From: Hungateiclostridiaceae bacterium UBA1305
Lineage (GTDB): Bacteria; Bacillota; Clostridia; Acetivibrionales; DTU013
Direction of reading: 5' to 3'
DNA length: 26,306 nucleotides
NCBI GenBank assembly: GCA_002307275.1
Contig: DBTX01000091.1
Coordinates: 8,068 to 34,373, forward strand
Shown here one piece after another: positions 16,624 through 24,896 of this stretch. Made by a program: the position numbers and the translations under genes. How positions within the stretch are numbered: the stretch's first letter is position 1; each line of letters begins with the position of its first letter. The notes under the pieces were generated by a model. It did not search any database and was not told the DNA's origin. It saw only the letters and a program-made list of their open reading frames with translations.

Positions 16624-17499
16624 TCACTTTATTTCAATTTTCCAAATCCGTTTGCTTTTCTCGATCATTTTAGCCCTGTTCATACAGTTATTCCCTATCA
16701 GTTTGCAATCCGGAAAATCAGAAATGACTTTCTTAATATACTCCCCATAGGTCGATTCTTCTCCCATCGTTATCGCTTTCGCTTCTGCCAGACCCGTTTT
16801 TATCAGTGCCAGAGATAACCTCCCGCACAAATGCATGACAGCGCCTGAGGTTTCCTTTTGAAATCTTCTTAAAAGGGGCAGTGTAAACTTATTGGACATT
16901 TCTGTGAAAAGCTGTGGTCCAACAATGTTTACATTCCCATTCGGATCTGCAAAGGATATTATTTTTGCTCCCCTTTTTATCCCTTCGTTTATATATAGAA
17001 TCAAATTTTCTTCCAGCCTGTTCAGGAATTGATTTAATTCCTTGTCATCTTTCTTTAACGCCTTATAAAAAACCGAAGGGTCTATGATGCAATTGCTGAT
17101 CGTAAACGCACCCTCCACATTCAACGAAACGACATGTCCTCTTCCTGTCAACTCTTCCACCGCATCAAGAACTTCTTTTATTCTCCCCTTTCCCAGGTCA
17201 ATTTTCCTTATTCTTCCCAGTTCCGCAATGTCAGTTAAAACATACTTCTCCATTCTGGGACCCGCCAGAGCATCGCCAAGATTGATAGAGGCTCCTAAAG
17301 CTTCCGCTTCCACCGTTGCGCACAATGGCAGCCTGCAAAAGACATCCTGGTTGGCTTCCTTCACTTTTTCAGCAAGCAGTGCCATAAGCCTGGCTTCCTT
17401 GTGTACTTCAGGAAAAATCAGTTCTTTATGCTTCAAAACGCTGATCGGCCAAACTGCACTGTCTTCATACCCGCATGTAAATTCAGAACTCTTTTCCAA
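16624..17499 (-). CDS. Uroporphyrinogen decarboxylase/MtaA-MtbA-like family protein, possible zinc methyltransferase
   Basis: A UroD-fold protein of 291 residues from the TTG at 17499, which GGAGGA precedes by six bases. An open frame runs further up to 17613, but it overlaps the preceding gene and is not UroD-like. LPLCATVEAEALGA (57-70) and IISFADPNGN (180-189) are typical. H223 and C225 in MHLCGRL plus C272 in GNNCMNR match the His-x-Cys...Cys zinc ligands of methylcobamide:thiol methyltransferases (MtaA, MtbA) rather than true UroD, a haem enzyme. It is about 40 residues shorter than MtaA. No corrinoid protein is encoded in the window. It sits inside the molybdenum-hydroxylase operon; its role there is unknown. 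Confidence 0.78.
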   Translation of the reverse strand: MEKSSEFTCGYEDSAVWPISVLKHKELIFPEVHKEARLMALLAEKVKEANQDVFCRLPLCATVEAEALGASINLGDALAGPRMEKYVLTDIAELGRIRKIDLGKGRIKEVLDAVEELTGRGHVVSLNVEGAFTISNCIIDPSVFYKALKKDDKELNQFLNRLEENLILYINEGIKRGAKIISFADPNGNVNIVGPQLFTEMSNKFTLPLLRRFQKETSGAVMHLCGRLSLALIKTGLAEAKAITMGEESTYGEYIKKVISDFPDCKLIGNNCMNRAKMIEKSKRIWKIEIK

Positions 17500-17561
17500 A
17501 TGATCTCCTCCGAATATATTCCCTATCCGTCTCCTGTGTATGCAATAAATGCGTCTGCAGC

Positions 17562-18581
17562 CTACTTTCCAAATGGGCAGACCGGATAATGGCAGATTTC
17601 GCATTGAAGACATAATCCACCATGTCCCAACATCGACAGATCTTCTTTTTTCAATAGCTCCTTCGTGAGCGCTCTTGGATAAAGGATATCCAGGATAGTC
17701 GTTTTACTGAACATGGCGCAGGCAGGTACCCCCATCAGAAGAACCTCTCCTGCATAGGCCAGCATGCACATGGCTCCGGGCAGCACCGGCAATCCATATG
17801 TAACCACCGTGGAGGCTATTCTTTCTATGGACTTTGGCGTCACATCATCTGCATCCACAGCCATTCCCCCCGATATAAGTACAACCTGCGCTCCTTTTTC
17901 AATAAAACCGTTTATTTCGGCACAGATGATATCTATATCATCTGGAGCATACCTGATTTCCATCGGTTCGCCTCCATAATAGCTTACCTTGTCCTTCAGC
18001 TGAACTCCGAATTTGTCCTGGATTCTTCCATGGAACACCTCTGAGCCGGTTACCAGAATACCTGTCTTCAAGCAGTATATGGGCTTAATATCAATAAGTG
18101 GTTTATTTAAGGCAAGAATCGTTTCCGCCCTTTTGATGATTTCCTCTTCAATGGTTAATGGAATAATTTTCGCCGCAGCAACAATTCTACCCTCTTCAAC
18201 CAGTGTATTGTCATGTAATGTCACCAGCACTGCATTACCAAGCTGGTTTAATTCGTCAAGCACAGCCCGGTTTACTTTAAAAATTCCGCGTTTTGCCGCC
18301 TTAATATTCACTTTCCCTTCCTTTGCCCCGCATAATACCATCCCTGGTGAAGCTGCTGCCGCTGCGATTCTTTCTGCTGCTTCATTCTCATGGACGTCCC
18401 CTTCTGTAAGAGAAACAACAAAGACATGATACTTGCCCATATTTTTTAATTCTTCTATATCTTCTTCCCTGATGATATATCCTTTTTTAAAAGCTACCCC
18501 TTTAAAGGAGTCCGGTACAATTTTTGTCAAATCGTGGGCCAATACCATTCCTACCGCATCTTCCACTTTTACACTTTTCAT
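17562..18581 (-). CDS. MoeA-like molybdopterin-binding protein with a four-cysteine C-terminal tail
   Basis: A 339-residue protein with a MoeA/MoaB-type molybdopterin-binding fold: TGSEVFHGRIQDKF (about 175-188) and LISGGMAVDADDVTPKSI match the MoeA TGxEL and SGGxSxGxxD segments. The N-terminal part (about 1-165) differs from standard MoeA, and the protein is about 60 residues short. The last 20 residues carry C324, C327, C330 and C335 (C-x2-C-x2-C-x4-C followed by Pro), a pattern fit for a [4Fe-4S] cluster or zinc. It may insert molybdenum into molybdopterin or hand Moco to the hydroxylase. A purely regulatory Moco-sensing role is another option. AGGAAG precedes the ATG at 18581 by eight bases. 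Confidence 0.82.
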   Translation of the reverse strand: MKSVKVEDAVGMVLAHDLTKIVPDSFKGVAFKKGYIIREEDIEELKNMGKYHVFVVSLTEGDVHENEAAERIAAAAASPGMVLCGAKEGKVNIKAAKRGIFKVNRAVLDELNQLGNAVLVTLHDNTLVEEGRIVAAAKIIPLTIEEEIIKRAETILALNKPLIDIKPIYCLKTGILVTGSEVFHGRIQDKFGVQLKDKVSYYGGEPMEIRYAPDDIDIICAEINGFIEKGAQVVLISGGMAVDADDVTPKSIERIASTVVTYGLPVLPGAMCMLAYAGEVLLMGVPACAMFSKTTILDILYPRALTKELLKKEDLSMLGHGGLCLQCEICHYPVCPFGK

Positions 18582-18628
18582 TCTGACAGCTTCCTTTCCC
18601 CTTTTTCATTGGATGCATGCTTACCTTC

Positions 18629-19510
18629 TCAATTTCTTCCATAGATTCTGTCTGCAAGACTTCTCCCTGTTCTTGTATCGGCAAGGCCACCTTTTGCCGT
18701 TTCTTTCAGACTGCTTGGCATAACATTGCCCACCGATTTCATTGCTTCTATTACGTCATCAACAGGTATTACGCTCTCAATCCCGGCTAAAGCCATTTCT
18801 GCGGCGGCCAGCGCATTGGCTGCTCCGATCGCATTTCGTTTAATGCAGGGTACCTCTACCAGGCCGGCAACCGGATCACAAACCAGACCCAATACAGCTT
18901 TCATTGTAATGGCACTGGCGTTGGCTGACATCAGCGGTGTGCCTTCCAATACTTCAACAAGTGCTGCCGCCGCCATTGCTGCCGCACTGCCGCATTCAGC
19001 CTGACATCCGCCCTGGGCGCCCGATATGCAGGCACGTTTTGCAATTACCATCCCAATTGCGCCTGCTGTAAAAAGGCTCATAATTATTTTTCTCTCAGGG
19101 ATAGCCCGCTCCTCCATCATCGTAATCAGAACGGAGGGAAGAATTCCACAGGAACCGGCTGTAGGTGCTGCAGCTATTTTTCCCATACATGCATTGTATT
19201 CACTCACTGCCAGCGCCTTAATCAAAACACCGGTCAGAACATTTCCCCCAATATTTTTCCCGGCCTGCATTGCAAGCGACAATCTTGCCGCATCTCCCCC
19301 GCTTAGTCCGCTCGCCGATTTCCCGACATACTTCAAGCCGCTGGCAACGCTTTCTTTCATAGTATAAAAGGTGCTTCTCATTTCCTCATATAAATCTTCT
19401 AAAGATCTTTCCATTTGTTCTGCCTGGTCTTCCAGGACACATTGGGAAATTGTCTTTTTAGAATTGGAAGCACTTTCAACCAATTCTGAAACCGAGCTGT
19501 ATTTGAGCAT
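18629..19510 (-). CDS. sdaAA: L-serine dehydratase, iron-sulfur alpha subunit
   Basis: With the beta subunit it deaminates L-serine to pyruvate and ammonia, using an oxygen-sensitive [4Fe-4S] cluster rather than PLP. The family blocks are present: AAPTAGSCGILPSVL (about 114-128), GAQGGCQAECGSAAAM (about 164-179) and CDPVAGLVEVPCIKRN (about 211-226); the Cys residues in these hold the cluster. I use the ATG at 19510 (MLKYSSV), giving 293 residues; AGGAGG lies seven bases upstream, and the longer in-frame TTG start at 19531 would contain that site. It lies 30 bp after sdaAB and 47 bp before the MoeA-like gene. In this setting pyruvate could be the energy-yielding end of glycine/serine made from purines. 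Confidence 0.95.
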   Translation of the reverse strand: MLKYSSVSELVESASNSKKTISQCVLEDQAEQMERSLEDLYEEMRSTFYTMKESVASGLKYVGKSASGLSGGDAARLSLAMQAGKNIGGNVLTGVLIKALAVSEYNACMGKIAAAPTAGSCGILPSVLITMMEERAIPERKIIMSLFTAGAIGMVIAKRACISGAQGGCQAECGSAAAMAAAALVEVLEGTPLMSANASAITMKAVLGLVCDPVAGLVEVPCIKRNAIGAANALAAAEMALAGIESVIPVDDVIEAMKSVGNVMPSSLKETAKGGLADTRTGRSLADRIYGRN

Positions 19511-19540
19511 TTTTGCTCCTCCTGTATACAATGAAAAAAA

Positions 19541-20200
19541 CTAAATTTTCTCAATATAAATGGCATTGTTGATATTTATATTGTTTTTTATATCAAAAAC
19601 AGTCTTTTCATCAACCTCTTGATCTGTTTCAATAATCATGATTGCTTCTCCGCCGCGGCTGGATCTGTAATCCCGCATCCCTGCAATATTAATCTGACTT
19701 TGGCCAACCCTTCCTGTTACAAATGCAATTACTCCGGGTTTATCCCTGTGATTCACAATCAGGGAATAGTATTGACCATCAAACTCCACATGGATCCCAT
19801 TGATTTTCTGAATCATAATATTGCCGCCGCCAACCGAAGCTCCCAATACAACAACCTTTCTTCCCGATCTTCCCTCTGCTTCTATGACTACTGTATTTGG
19901 ATGTGCTTCCTGTAAAGAAATCGTCTCTATCCGATAAACCATCCCTGCTTTTTTCGCCAATTCCTTACTGTTCCGGATTCTCTCATCATCTGTTGAAAAG
20001 CCCATAAGTCCGCCAATTAATGCGTTATCGGTCCCATGACCTTTATAGGTGTCTGCAAATGACCCATGCAGCTGGATAACAGCCTTCACAACTTCCTCAT
20101 CAAGTAATCGCCGCGTCACTTTACCGATACGAACGGCTCCTGCAGTATGCGAACTGGATGGACCAATCATTACGGGGCCTATGATATCAAAGATATTCAT
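19541..20200 (-). CDS. sdaAB: L-serine dehydratase, beta subunit
   Basis: The smaller subunit, 219 residues. The N-terminal GPVMIGPSSSHTAGAVRIG (8-26) is the serine dehydratase beta signature, and residues about 148-219 form an ACT domain (VNHRDKPGVIAFVTGRVGQS), which usually binds an amino acid or stabilises the dimer. The ATG at 20200 follows a weak GGCGGTAAG site. It lies 31 bp after the hydantoinase-like gene and 30 bp before sdaAA. Beta-before-alpha split genes are the usual Firmicutes form. Confidence 0.95.
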   Translation of the reverse strand: MNIFDIIGPVMIGPSSSHTAGAVRIGKVTRRLLDEEVVKAVIQLHGSFADTYKGHGTDNALIGGLMGFSTDDERIRNSKELAKKAGMVYRIETISLQEAHPNTVVIEAEGRSGRKVVVLGASVGGGNIMIQKINGIHVEFDGQYYSLIVNHRDKPGVIAFVTGRVGQSQINIAGMRDYRSSRGGEAIMIIETDQEVDEKTVFDIKNNININNAIYIEKI

Positions 20201-20231
20201 TTCCGCTTACCGCCCTCTCTGATTACTTTTT

Positions 20232-21560
20232 TTAATTTCCTATCGTACCTTTCTTGTCCTGGCGCCGGTTCAGGTATTCTCCGCTTCCCCCGATGAATTT
20301 CCCGTCCTTAATGACAAAGTGTCCTCTGGAAATCGTCGTATACACCTTTCCTTTCAGCGTAAGGCCCTCATAGACATCATAGTCGCAATTTGAACTATGC
20401 CCCCGCACCTTCCATTCCTCCTTCGGATCAAAGACCACGACATCAGCGTCACTTCCCGGCAATAAGCTTCCCTTGCGGGGGAAAAGGCCATGCAGCACGG
20501 CAACATTTTTTGTAAATTTGTCTATAATGCGATCTCCGAAAAGGGAATACATGATAGAGAAGGAATGTTCAATTCCTCCGATTCCCATTGGAATATCGGC
20601 AGTGAATTCAGCTTCCTTCTCATTTTTATTGAAAGGACAGTGGTCCGTTCCTATGGCAGCGATATTTTCAATGTTCTGTATCAGGAGCTTCCTTTCCTGT
20701 TCGGATCGTAACGGGGGGGTCATTGTGTACAAGCAACCGTTTTCCTCTTCTAAAACGGCAGCATTGAAAGTAAAATAATGAGGGCAGCTTTCCACAAAAA
20801 GATTTTTATTCAGGATATCTCCATACCCTTCTGCCAGCCTTTTTACTGTAGTACCGCAGCTCACATGCACGATGTATACAAGGGCATTATTATATTTGGT
20901 CATTTCTGCAAGCTTGATGACTTCACTTATTTCGGAAATCGCCGGCCTTGCTCTTTCATGTTCACAGATCCTTATCCTTTTATCCTCCCGGATAATACCG
21001 TCATTCTCTGCATGGATCAGCAGCAGGGTGGAAGTTTCAGCTGACACACCCATCATGGCCTGAAGGTATTCATCGGGCGTATTCCTGTTTGAAGAGGCAT
21101 AGGTAGTGAAAAATTTTACCGAAGGAATCCCGAGACTTTCAATTTTCTCTATAATTTTTCGAGGTTCCTCCTCCGGCTGTGAAAGAGTGGCATGAAAGCC
21201 ATAATCAATCACACTGTCCCGGGAAAGCAGCCTTCTTTTTTTAAAGGCCTGCTCCAGCTCCTCCGCGCTTTTTACAGGATCCAGAAAATCGATAAAGGTT
21301 GTTACCCCTCCGAAAGCGGCGGAAACAGAGCCGGAATGAAAGTCATCCGCAGAAGTATATTTACCCGTGTTCAGCGCAAAATGCACATGTGGGTCTATAA
21401 ACCCGGGCAGAACGAATCTGCCTGCCGCATCATACTCTTCTTCGGCTTCAAGACAGGCTTCCGAAATAGCCGCCACTCTCCCCTCCTTAATATAGAGATT
21501 TCCTTTTATCCACTGTTTATCCAGATAAATTTTTCCGTCCAATATCCCAAGACTATACAT
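20232..21560 (-). CDS. Hydantoinase/dihydropyrimidinase-family cyclic amidohydrolase
   Basis: A 442-residue cyclic-amide hydrolase. The binuclear metal set is complete: H58 and H60 (FIDPHVHF), K149 in SVKFFTTYAS (the carbamylated Lys), H183 (LLIHAEND), H232 (VYIVHVS) and D306 (IGTDHCPF). Relatives open dihydropyrimidine, hydantoin or allantoin rings; the E. coli homologue hyuA (ygeZ) sits in the xdhD/ssnA cluster. Standing between the FAD subunit (20 bp gap) and serine dehydratase (31 bp gap), it is a good candidate for opening the pyrimidine ring of a hydroxylated purine such as xanthine, but the substrate is inferred from context. AGGTG precedes the ATG at 21560. Confidence 0.9.
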   Translation of the reverse strand: MYSLGILDGKIYLDKQWIKGNLYIKEGRVAAISEACLEAEEEYDAAGRFVLPGFIDPHVHFALNTGKYTSADDFHSGSVSAAFGGVTTFIDFLDPVKSAEELEQAFKKRRLLSRDSVIDYGFHATLSQPEEEPRKIIEKIESLGIPSVKFFTTYASSNRNTPDEYLQAMMGVSAETSTLLLIHAENDGIIREDKRIRICEHERARPAISEISEVIKLAEMTKYNNALVYIVHVSCGTTVKRLAEGYGDILNKNLFVESCPHYFTFNAAVLEEENGCLYTMTPPLRSEQERKLLIQNIENIAAIGTDHCPFNKNEKEAEFTADIPMGIGGIEHSFSIMYSLFGDRIIDKFTKNVAVLHGLFPRKGSLLPGSDADVVVFDPKEEWKVRGHSSNCDYDVYEGLTLKGKVYTTISRGHFVIKDGKFIGGSGEYLNRRQDKKGTIGN

Positions 21561-21580
21561 AAAAACACCTGCCCCAACTT

Positions 21581-22426
21581 TTACTGATTTAAAGTATTTA
21601 GAAAAAACTCCAAAATTCTTAATGAAACTGTTTTCCGATAAAAAGCTTTTGACCTCTGGTCATCAATAGGCTTTATACAGGGCTCATACAGCCTGACAAT
21701 CTCAGGAATCAAACCTGCCAGTTCAGAAAGCCCCGTTCCGATTATTTTCGCCTCAATTTCCTTCCTTCTCACAATGGTTGGTCCTACTGCGCCAAAGCAG
21801 ATCCCTATGTCTTCCACCTTCGCTTCGGATACTCTGGCAAGACCCACAAAGGACAATTTGGAAATTGCATTGGCTTTACGCGTCCCTACTTTTTTAAAAT
21901 ATGCTTTGTTAAAGGTATTGATCGGGATAATAACTTCGGTTAAAATCTCGTCCTCCCTGATTGCCGTCTTGCCGGGGCCATGAATAAACGCATCTACAGA
22001 CATTTTCCTTTCGCCGGTTAAGCTTTTAAGTACAAGAGTGGCATCTGTTGCATACAAAAACGGAAGGGTGTCCCCTGCCGGAGAGGCATTGCAAATATTC
22101 CCGCCCAATGTAGCCAGGTTTCTGATCGCCGGTGAAGCCATTTCTCTGATTGCTTCCTTCAACACTTCCGGAATGAGTTCTTCCCGTAAAAGATCACTTA
22201 AGGTGATTGCCGCACCTACTTTTAAGAACTGTTCTTTCCGATTAATTTTCTTCAGTTCCTCAATTTCATTGAGAAATAAAACAGGCAATTGAAATTCAGG
22301 CAGCAAGCCGGACCAATTTTTCCTTTTCACCATCAGATCCGTACCGCCGGCCAATAGAATTGTTTTTTCCCTGGCTCTTATCGCAAGCGCTTCTTCCAGT
22401 TCCTTTGGATGATAAGTATTTACCAT
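21581..22426 (-). CDS. xdhB: Xanthine dehydrogenase-type hydroxylase, FAD-binding subunit
   Basis: A 281-residue flavoprotein of the CoxM/XdhB family that moves electrons from the Fe-S clusters to the acceptor. The two FAD pyrophosphate loops, LLAGGTDLMV (24-33) and ATLGGNICNASPAGD (105-119), are intact. The C-terminal part (about 175-281) is the CO dehydrogenase flavoprotein C-terminal domain. Its ATG overlaps the end of the Fe-S subunit gene by 7 bp (ATGGTAA), so the two are translationally coupled. Confidence 0.94.
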   Translation of the reverse strand: MVNTYHPKELEEALAIRAREKTILLAGGTDLMVKRKNWSGLLPEFQLPVLFLNEIEELKKINRKEQFLKVGAAITLSDLLREELIPEVLKEAIREMASPAIRNLATLGGNICNASPAGDTLPFLYATDATLVLKSLTGERKMSVDAFIHGPGKTAIREDEILTEVIIPINTFNKAYFKKVGTRKANAISKLSFVGLARVSEAKVEDIGICFGAVGPTIVRRKEIEAKIIGTGLSELAGLIPEIVRLYEPCIKPIDDQRSKAFYRKTVSLRILEFFLNTLNQ

Positions 22427-22896
22427 AGGCCATCACCTCTTTGACCGGCTATTTGTATGGCCTCTACAATCATGTTATACCCTGTGCATCTGCAGAGATT
22501 ACCGGAGATTGCATCTCTTATTTCCGCTTCCTCCGGCTTTGGATTATGTGTCAATAAAGCCTCCGCGGCCATGAGCATCCCGGGTGTGCAAAACCCGCAC
22601 TGTACTGCTCCCGCTTCAGCAAAAGCCGCTTCCAGTACCGTGAACCTCTTTGTCAGCTTAAAGCCTTCAATGGTCAGAACCTCATCCCCCTCAATACTTC
22701 CCACGGGGATCAGACACGAGTTTACCAGCTTCCCGTTCAGTAATACGGAGCAGGCGCCGCACTCGCCTTCCCCGCATCCTTCCTTGGTACCTGTGATTCC
22801 TAAATCATCCCTTAAAACGTCCAGTAGTCTTCTCATTGTATCCGTTTGAACAGAGACACTTTGATTGTTGAGAATAAACGTAATTTCCTTTTCCAT
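22420..22896 (-). CDS. Xanthine dehydrogenase-type hydroxylase, [2Fe-2S] subunit
   Basis: A 158-residue CoxS/XdhC-type ferredoxin subunit with both clusters. C41, C46, C49 and C61 form the plant-ferredoxin-type N-terminal cluster; C100, C103, C135 and C137 form the C-terminal one (QCGFCTPGM and GNLCRCTGY). It relays electrons from Moco to FAD. GGAGGG lies upstream of the ATG at 22896, and the gene follows the MOSC gene by 26 bp. In some genomes this subunit is named xdhC, a name also used for an unrelated maturation factor, so I leave the symbol blank. Confidence 0.96.
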   Translation of the reverse strand: MEKEITFILNNQSVSVQTDTMRRLLDVLRDDLGITGTKEGCGEGECGACSVLLNGKLVNSCLIPVGSIEGDEVLTIEGFKLTKRFTVLEAAFAEAGAVQCGFCTPGMLMAAEALLTHNPKPEEAEIRDAISGNLCRCTGYNMIVEAIQIAGQRGDGLW

Positions 22897-22922
22897 TTTT
22901 CATTCCCTCCAAACCATAAAAT

Positions 22923-23354
22923 TTACAAAACCACAATCTCATCTCCGGTTTTTATGACGCCGCTTTGAATCACCCTTGCAAAGATTCCTTCCCTGGGCAT
23001 GACACAGTCGCCTATTTGCTGGTATATTGCACATTCCTGATGACATTCCTTGCCAATCTGTGTTACCTCCAGAATGACATCCTTGATTTGTAATCTTGTT
23101 CCAACAGGGAGTGTATATAATACGATGCCTTTTGTGGTAAGGTTCTCGGCATACACACCGGGATATAACCCCTGTACGCCTGCTTCAGCCGCTTTATCCA
23201 CGCTTTCCTGTCCCAGCAGGCTTACCTGCCTGTGCCAGTTTCCAGCATGGGCATCCCCTTTAATCCCATAATCCGTCAAAAATTCTCCCCTGTCGATTGT
23301 CGTTTTAGGTACACCTTTTTTATCACTTATATTAATGGCAACTACTATTCCCAT
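22923..23354 (-). CDS. MOSC-domain protein
   Basis: A stand-alone MOSC (Moco sulfurase C-terminal) domain of 143 residues. The Cys-rich stretch from about 106, with KECHQECAIY and then GDCVMPREGIFARV, is typical of stand-alone bacterial MOSC proteins encoded with moaC. MOSC domains bind Moco or sulfur species, so a role in delivering sulfur or holding Moco for the hydroxylase is likely. I use the ATG at 23354 (MGIVVAINIS), one base after the moaC stop. The ribosome site GGAGGG lies within the last codons of moaC. A longer frame to 23390 only overlaps moaC. Confidence 0.88.
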   Translation of the reverse strand: MGIVVAINISDKKGVPKTTIDRGEFLTDYGIKGDAHAGNWHRQVSLLGQESVDKAAEAGVQGLYPGVYAENLTTKGIVLYTLPVGTRLQIKDVILEVTQIGKECHQECAIYQQIGDCVMPREGIFARVIQSGVIKTGDEIVVL

Positions 23355-23355
23355 G

Positions 23356-23820
23356 TCAGAACCCTCCTGATTTTCCGCCCGTTTTTCCAATCAGCGTGAT
23401 GTCTCCAATCCTCATCCCTTTGTCAACAGCCTTACACATATCATAAATTGTCAAGGCCGCAATTGAGACAGCTGTTAGTGCTTCCATTTCAACTCCCGTC
23501 TTCCAGGTACATTTCACGGTTGCCTTTATTGAGATTGCTCCCAGCTCCAATTCATGTTCAAAATCCATTGCAACGGCATCCAAAAGTATATTATGACACA
23601 TGGGGATGAGTTCCTGCGTCCTTTTGGCAGCCATGATTCCTGCAACCCTGGCCACAGCAAAAACATCACCCTTTGGAATATTGCCGTTTAAAATCATTAA
23701 TATCGTCTCAGGCTTCAAATATATTTTGCCTGCAGCCACAGCTTCCCGATGCGTAATCTCCTTATCCGATACATCTACCATCCTTGCATTTCCGTCTTTG
23801 TCCACATGCGTCAATTCCAT
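23356..23820 (-). CDS. moaC: Cyclic pyranopterin monophosphate synthase
   Basis: It acts after MoaA in the first step of molybdopterin synthesis, turning 3',8-cyclo-GTP into cPMP. The PMCHNILLDAV segment (about 73), the GVEMEALTAVSIAALTIYDM block (about 110-129) and the C-terminal KTGGKSG are MoaC hallmarks. Length is 154 residues from the ATG at 23820. That start is one base after the moaA stop, and its ribosome site GGAGGG is formed by the codons of the last two Gly residues of MoaA. Confidence 0.96.
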   Translation of the reverse strand: MELTHVDKDGNARMVDVSDKEITHREAVAAGKIYLKPETILMILNGNIPKGDVFAVARVAGIMAAKRTQELIPMCHNILLDAVAMDFEHELELGAISIKATVKCTWKTGVEMEALTAVSIAALTIYDMCKAVDKGMRIGDITLIGKTGGKSGGF

Positions 23821-23821
23821 A

Positions 23822-24781
23822 CTACCCTCCAATCTGGTCCATTCCTCTTTCCGACAGGAAAGCCTCTTGAAAATTATGTCCTTTTGGCTTATTAAAAATA
23901 ATTTTTTCTATTATTTCATCCAGCTTCTCAGGAGAATCCCGTAAAATGCCGGTTATATCAAATTCTCCATTGCTTCCCAGACACGGCTTAATCTTGCCGT
24001 CACATGTAAGTCTGATCCGGTTGCAGCTTTCACAAAAACTGTGACTCATTGCGCTGATAAAGCCGATTTTCCCCTTATATCCGGGTATTGTAAAAATTTT
24101 TGCAGGCCCATTTTGAAGACTTTCTGTAACTGCTTGTAATTCCGGATGCACAGCAATAATATCAGTGTTGCTTACTATTTTATTTCGATTCAGTTCTCCA
24201 AAACTGCCAATAGGCATTAACTCAATAAATCTGACTTCAACAGGGTAATCCTTTGCCAAATGAAAGAATTCCCCCACCTCGTCCTCATTGATCCCTTTGA
24301 TTAAAAGCATATTTATTTTAACTGGATCAAGACCCACGTTTACAGCCTTTTCAATTCCCCTGAGAGTAGCCGGCAACCGCCCGCCTCCTGTAATATATTC
24401 AAATCGGCTGCTTTGAAGGGAATCAAGACTTATATTTATGCTCTTCAAGCCGGCCTGCTTCAGAGCCTCAGCCCTATCCTCCAGATGAATCCCATTTGTT
24501 GTCATGGAGAGAGCTTCAATCTGCGGAATATTGGATATCCTGGATATAATTTCACAGACATCCTCCCGGATCAGAGGCTCTCCCCCGGTAATTCTCACTT
24601 TTTTAACTCCAAGTTTTGCCATAGACACAACAATGCGTTCCATTTCGTCCGCCGTCAATTCCTTACAGGGTTTTACTCCGCTAACCTCTTCCAAAGGACG
24701 GCAGTAGATACAATTCAAATTGCATTTTTGCGTTACAGACAACCTTAAATATTCTATTTCTCTACCAAACCGGTCCCTCAT
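23822..24781 (-). CDS. moaA: GTP 3',8-cyclase
   Basis: A radical-SAM enzyme of 319 residues that rearranges GTP in the first step of Moco synthesis. The N-terminal cluster ligands C20, C24 and C27 (CNLNCIYC) bind SAM; the C-terminal cluster ligands C250, C253 and C267 (C-x2-C-x13-C) bind GTP. The protein ends in Gly-Gly, a conserved and catalytically needed tail of MoaA. I use the ATG at 24781 after GGGGTGAG; an in-frame TTG at 24796 would precede that site. It is the first gene of the long minus-strand run and is divergent to moaB. Confidence 0.96.
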   Translation of the reverse strand: MRDRFGREIEYLRLSVTQKCNLNCIYCRPLEEVSGVKPCKELTADEMERIVVSMAKLGVKKVRITGGEPLIREDVCEIISRISNIPQIEALSMTTNGIHLEDRAEALKQAGLKSINISLDSLQSSRFEYITGGGRLPATLRGIEKAVNVGLDPVKINMLLIKGINEDEVGEFFHLAKDYPVEVRFIELMPIGSFGELNRNKIVSNTDIIAVHPELQAVTESLQNGPAKIFTIPGYKGKIGFISAMSHSFCESCNRIRLTCDGKIKPCLGSNGEFDITGILRDSPEKLDEIIEKIIFNKPKGHNFQEAFLSERGMDQIGG

Positions 24782-24896
24782 TTTCTCACCCCACAATAAG
24801 TCAATTCTTCTCTGTATAATATGTTTTATTTCTTCCCGAATACTTTAGCAGTTAACATAAGTTACTGATTTTTTATTGCTTCCTGTCCTTAATAAC

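Noticed and set aside
17500..17613. N-terminal extension of the UroD/MtaA-like gene
   Set aside because: The extra 38 residues do not resemble the family and overlap the MoeA-like gene end; a TTG with a well-placed GGAGGA at 17499 explains the start.
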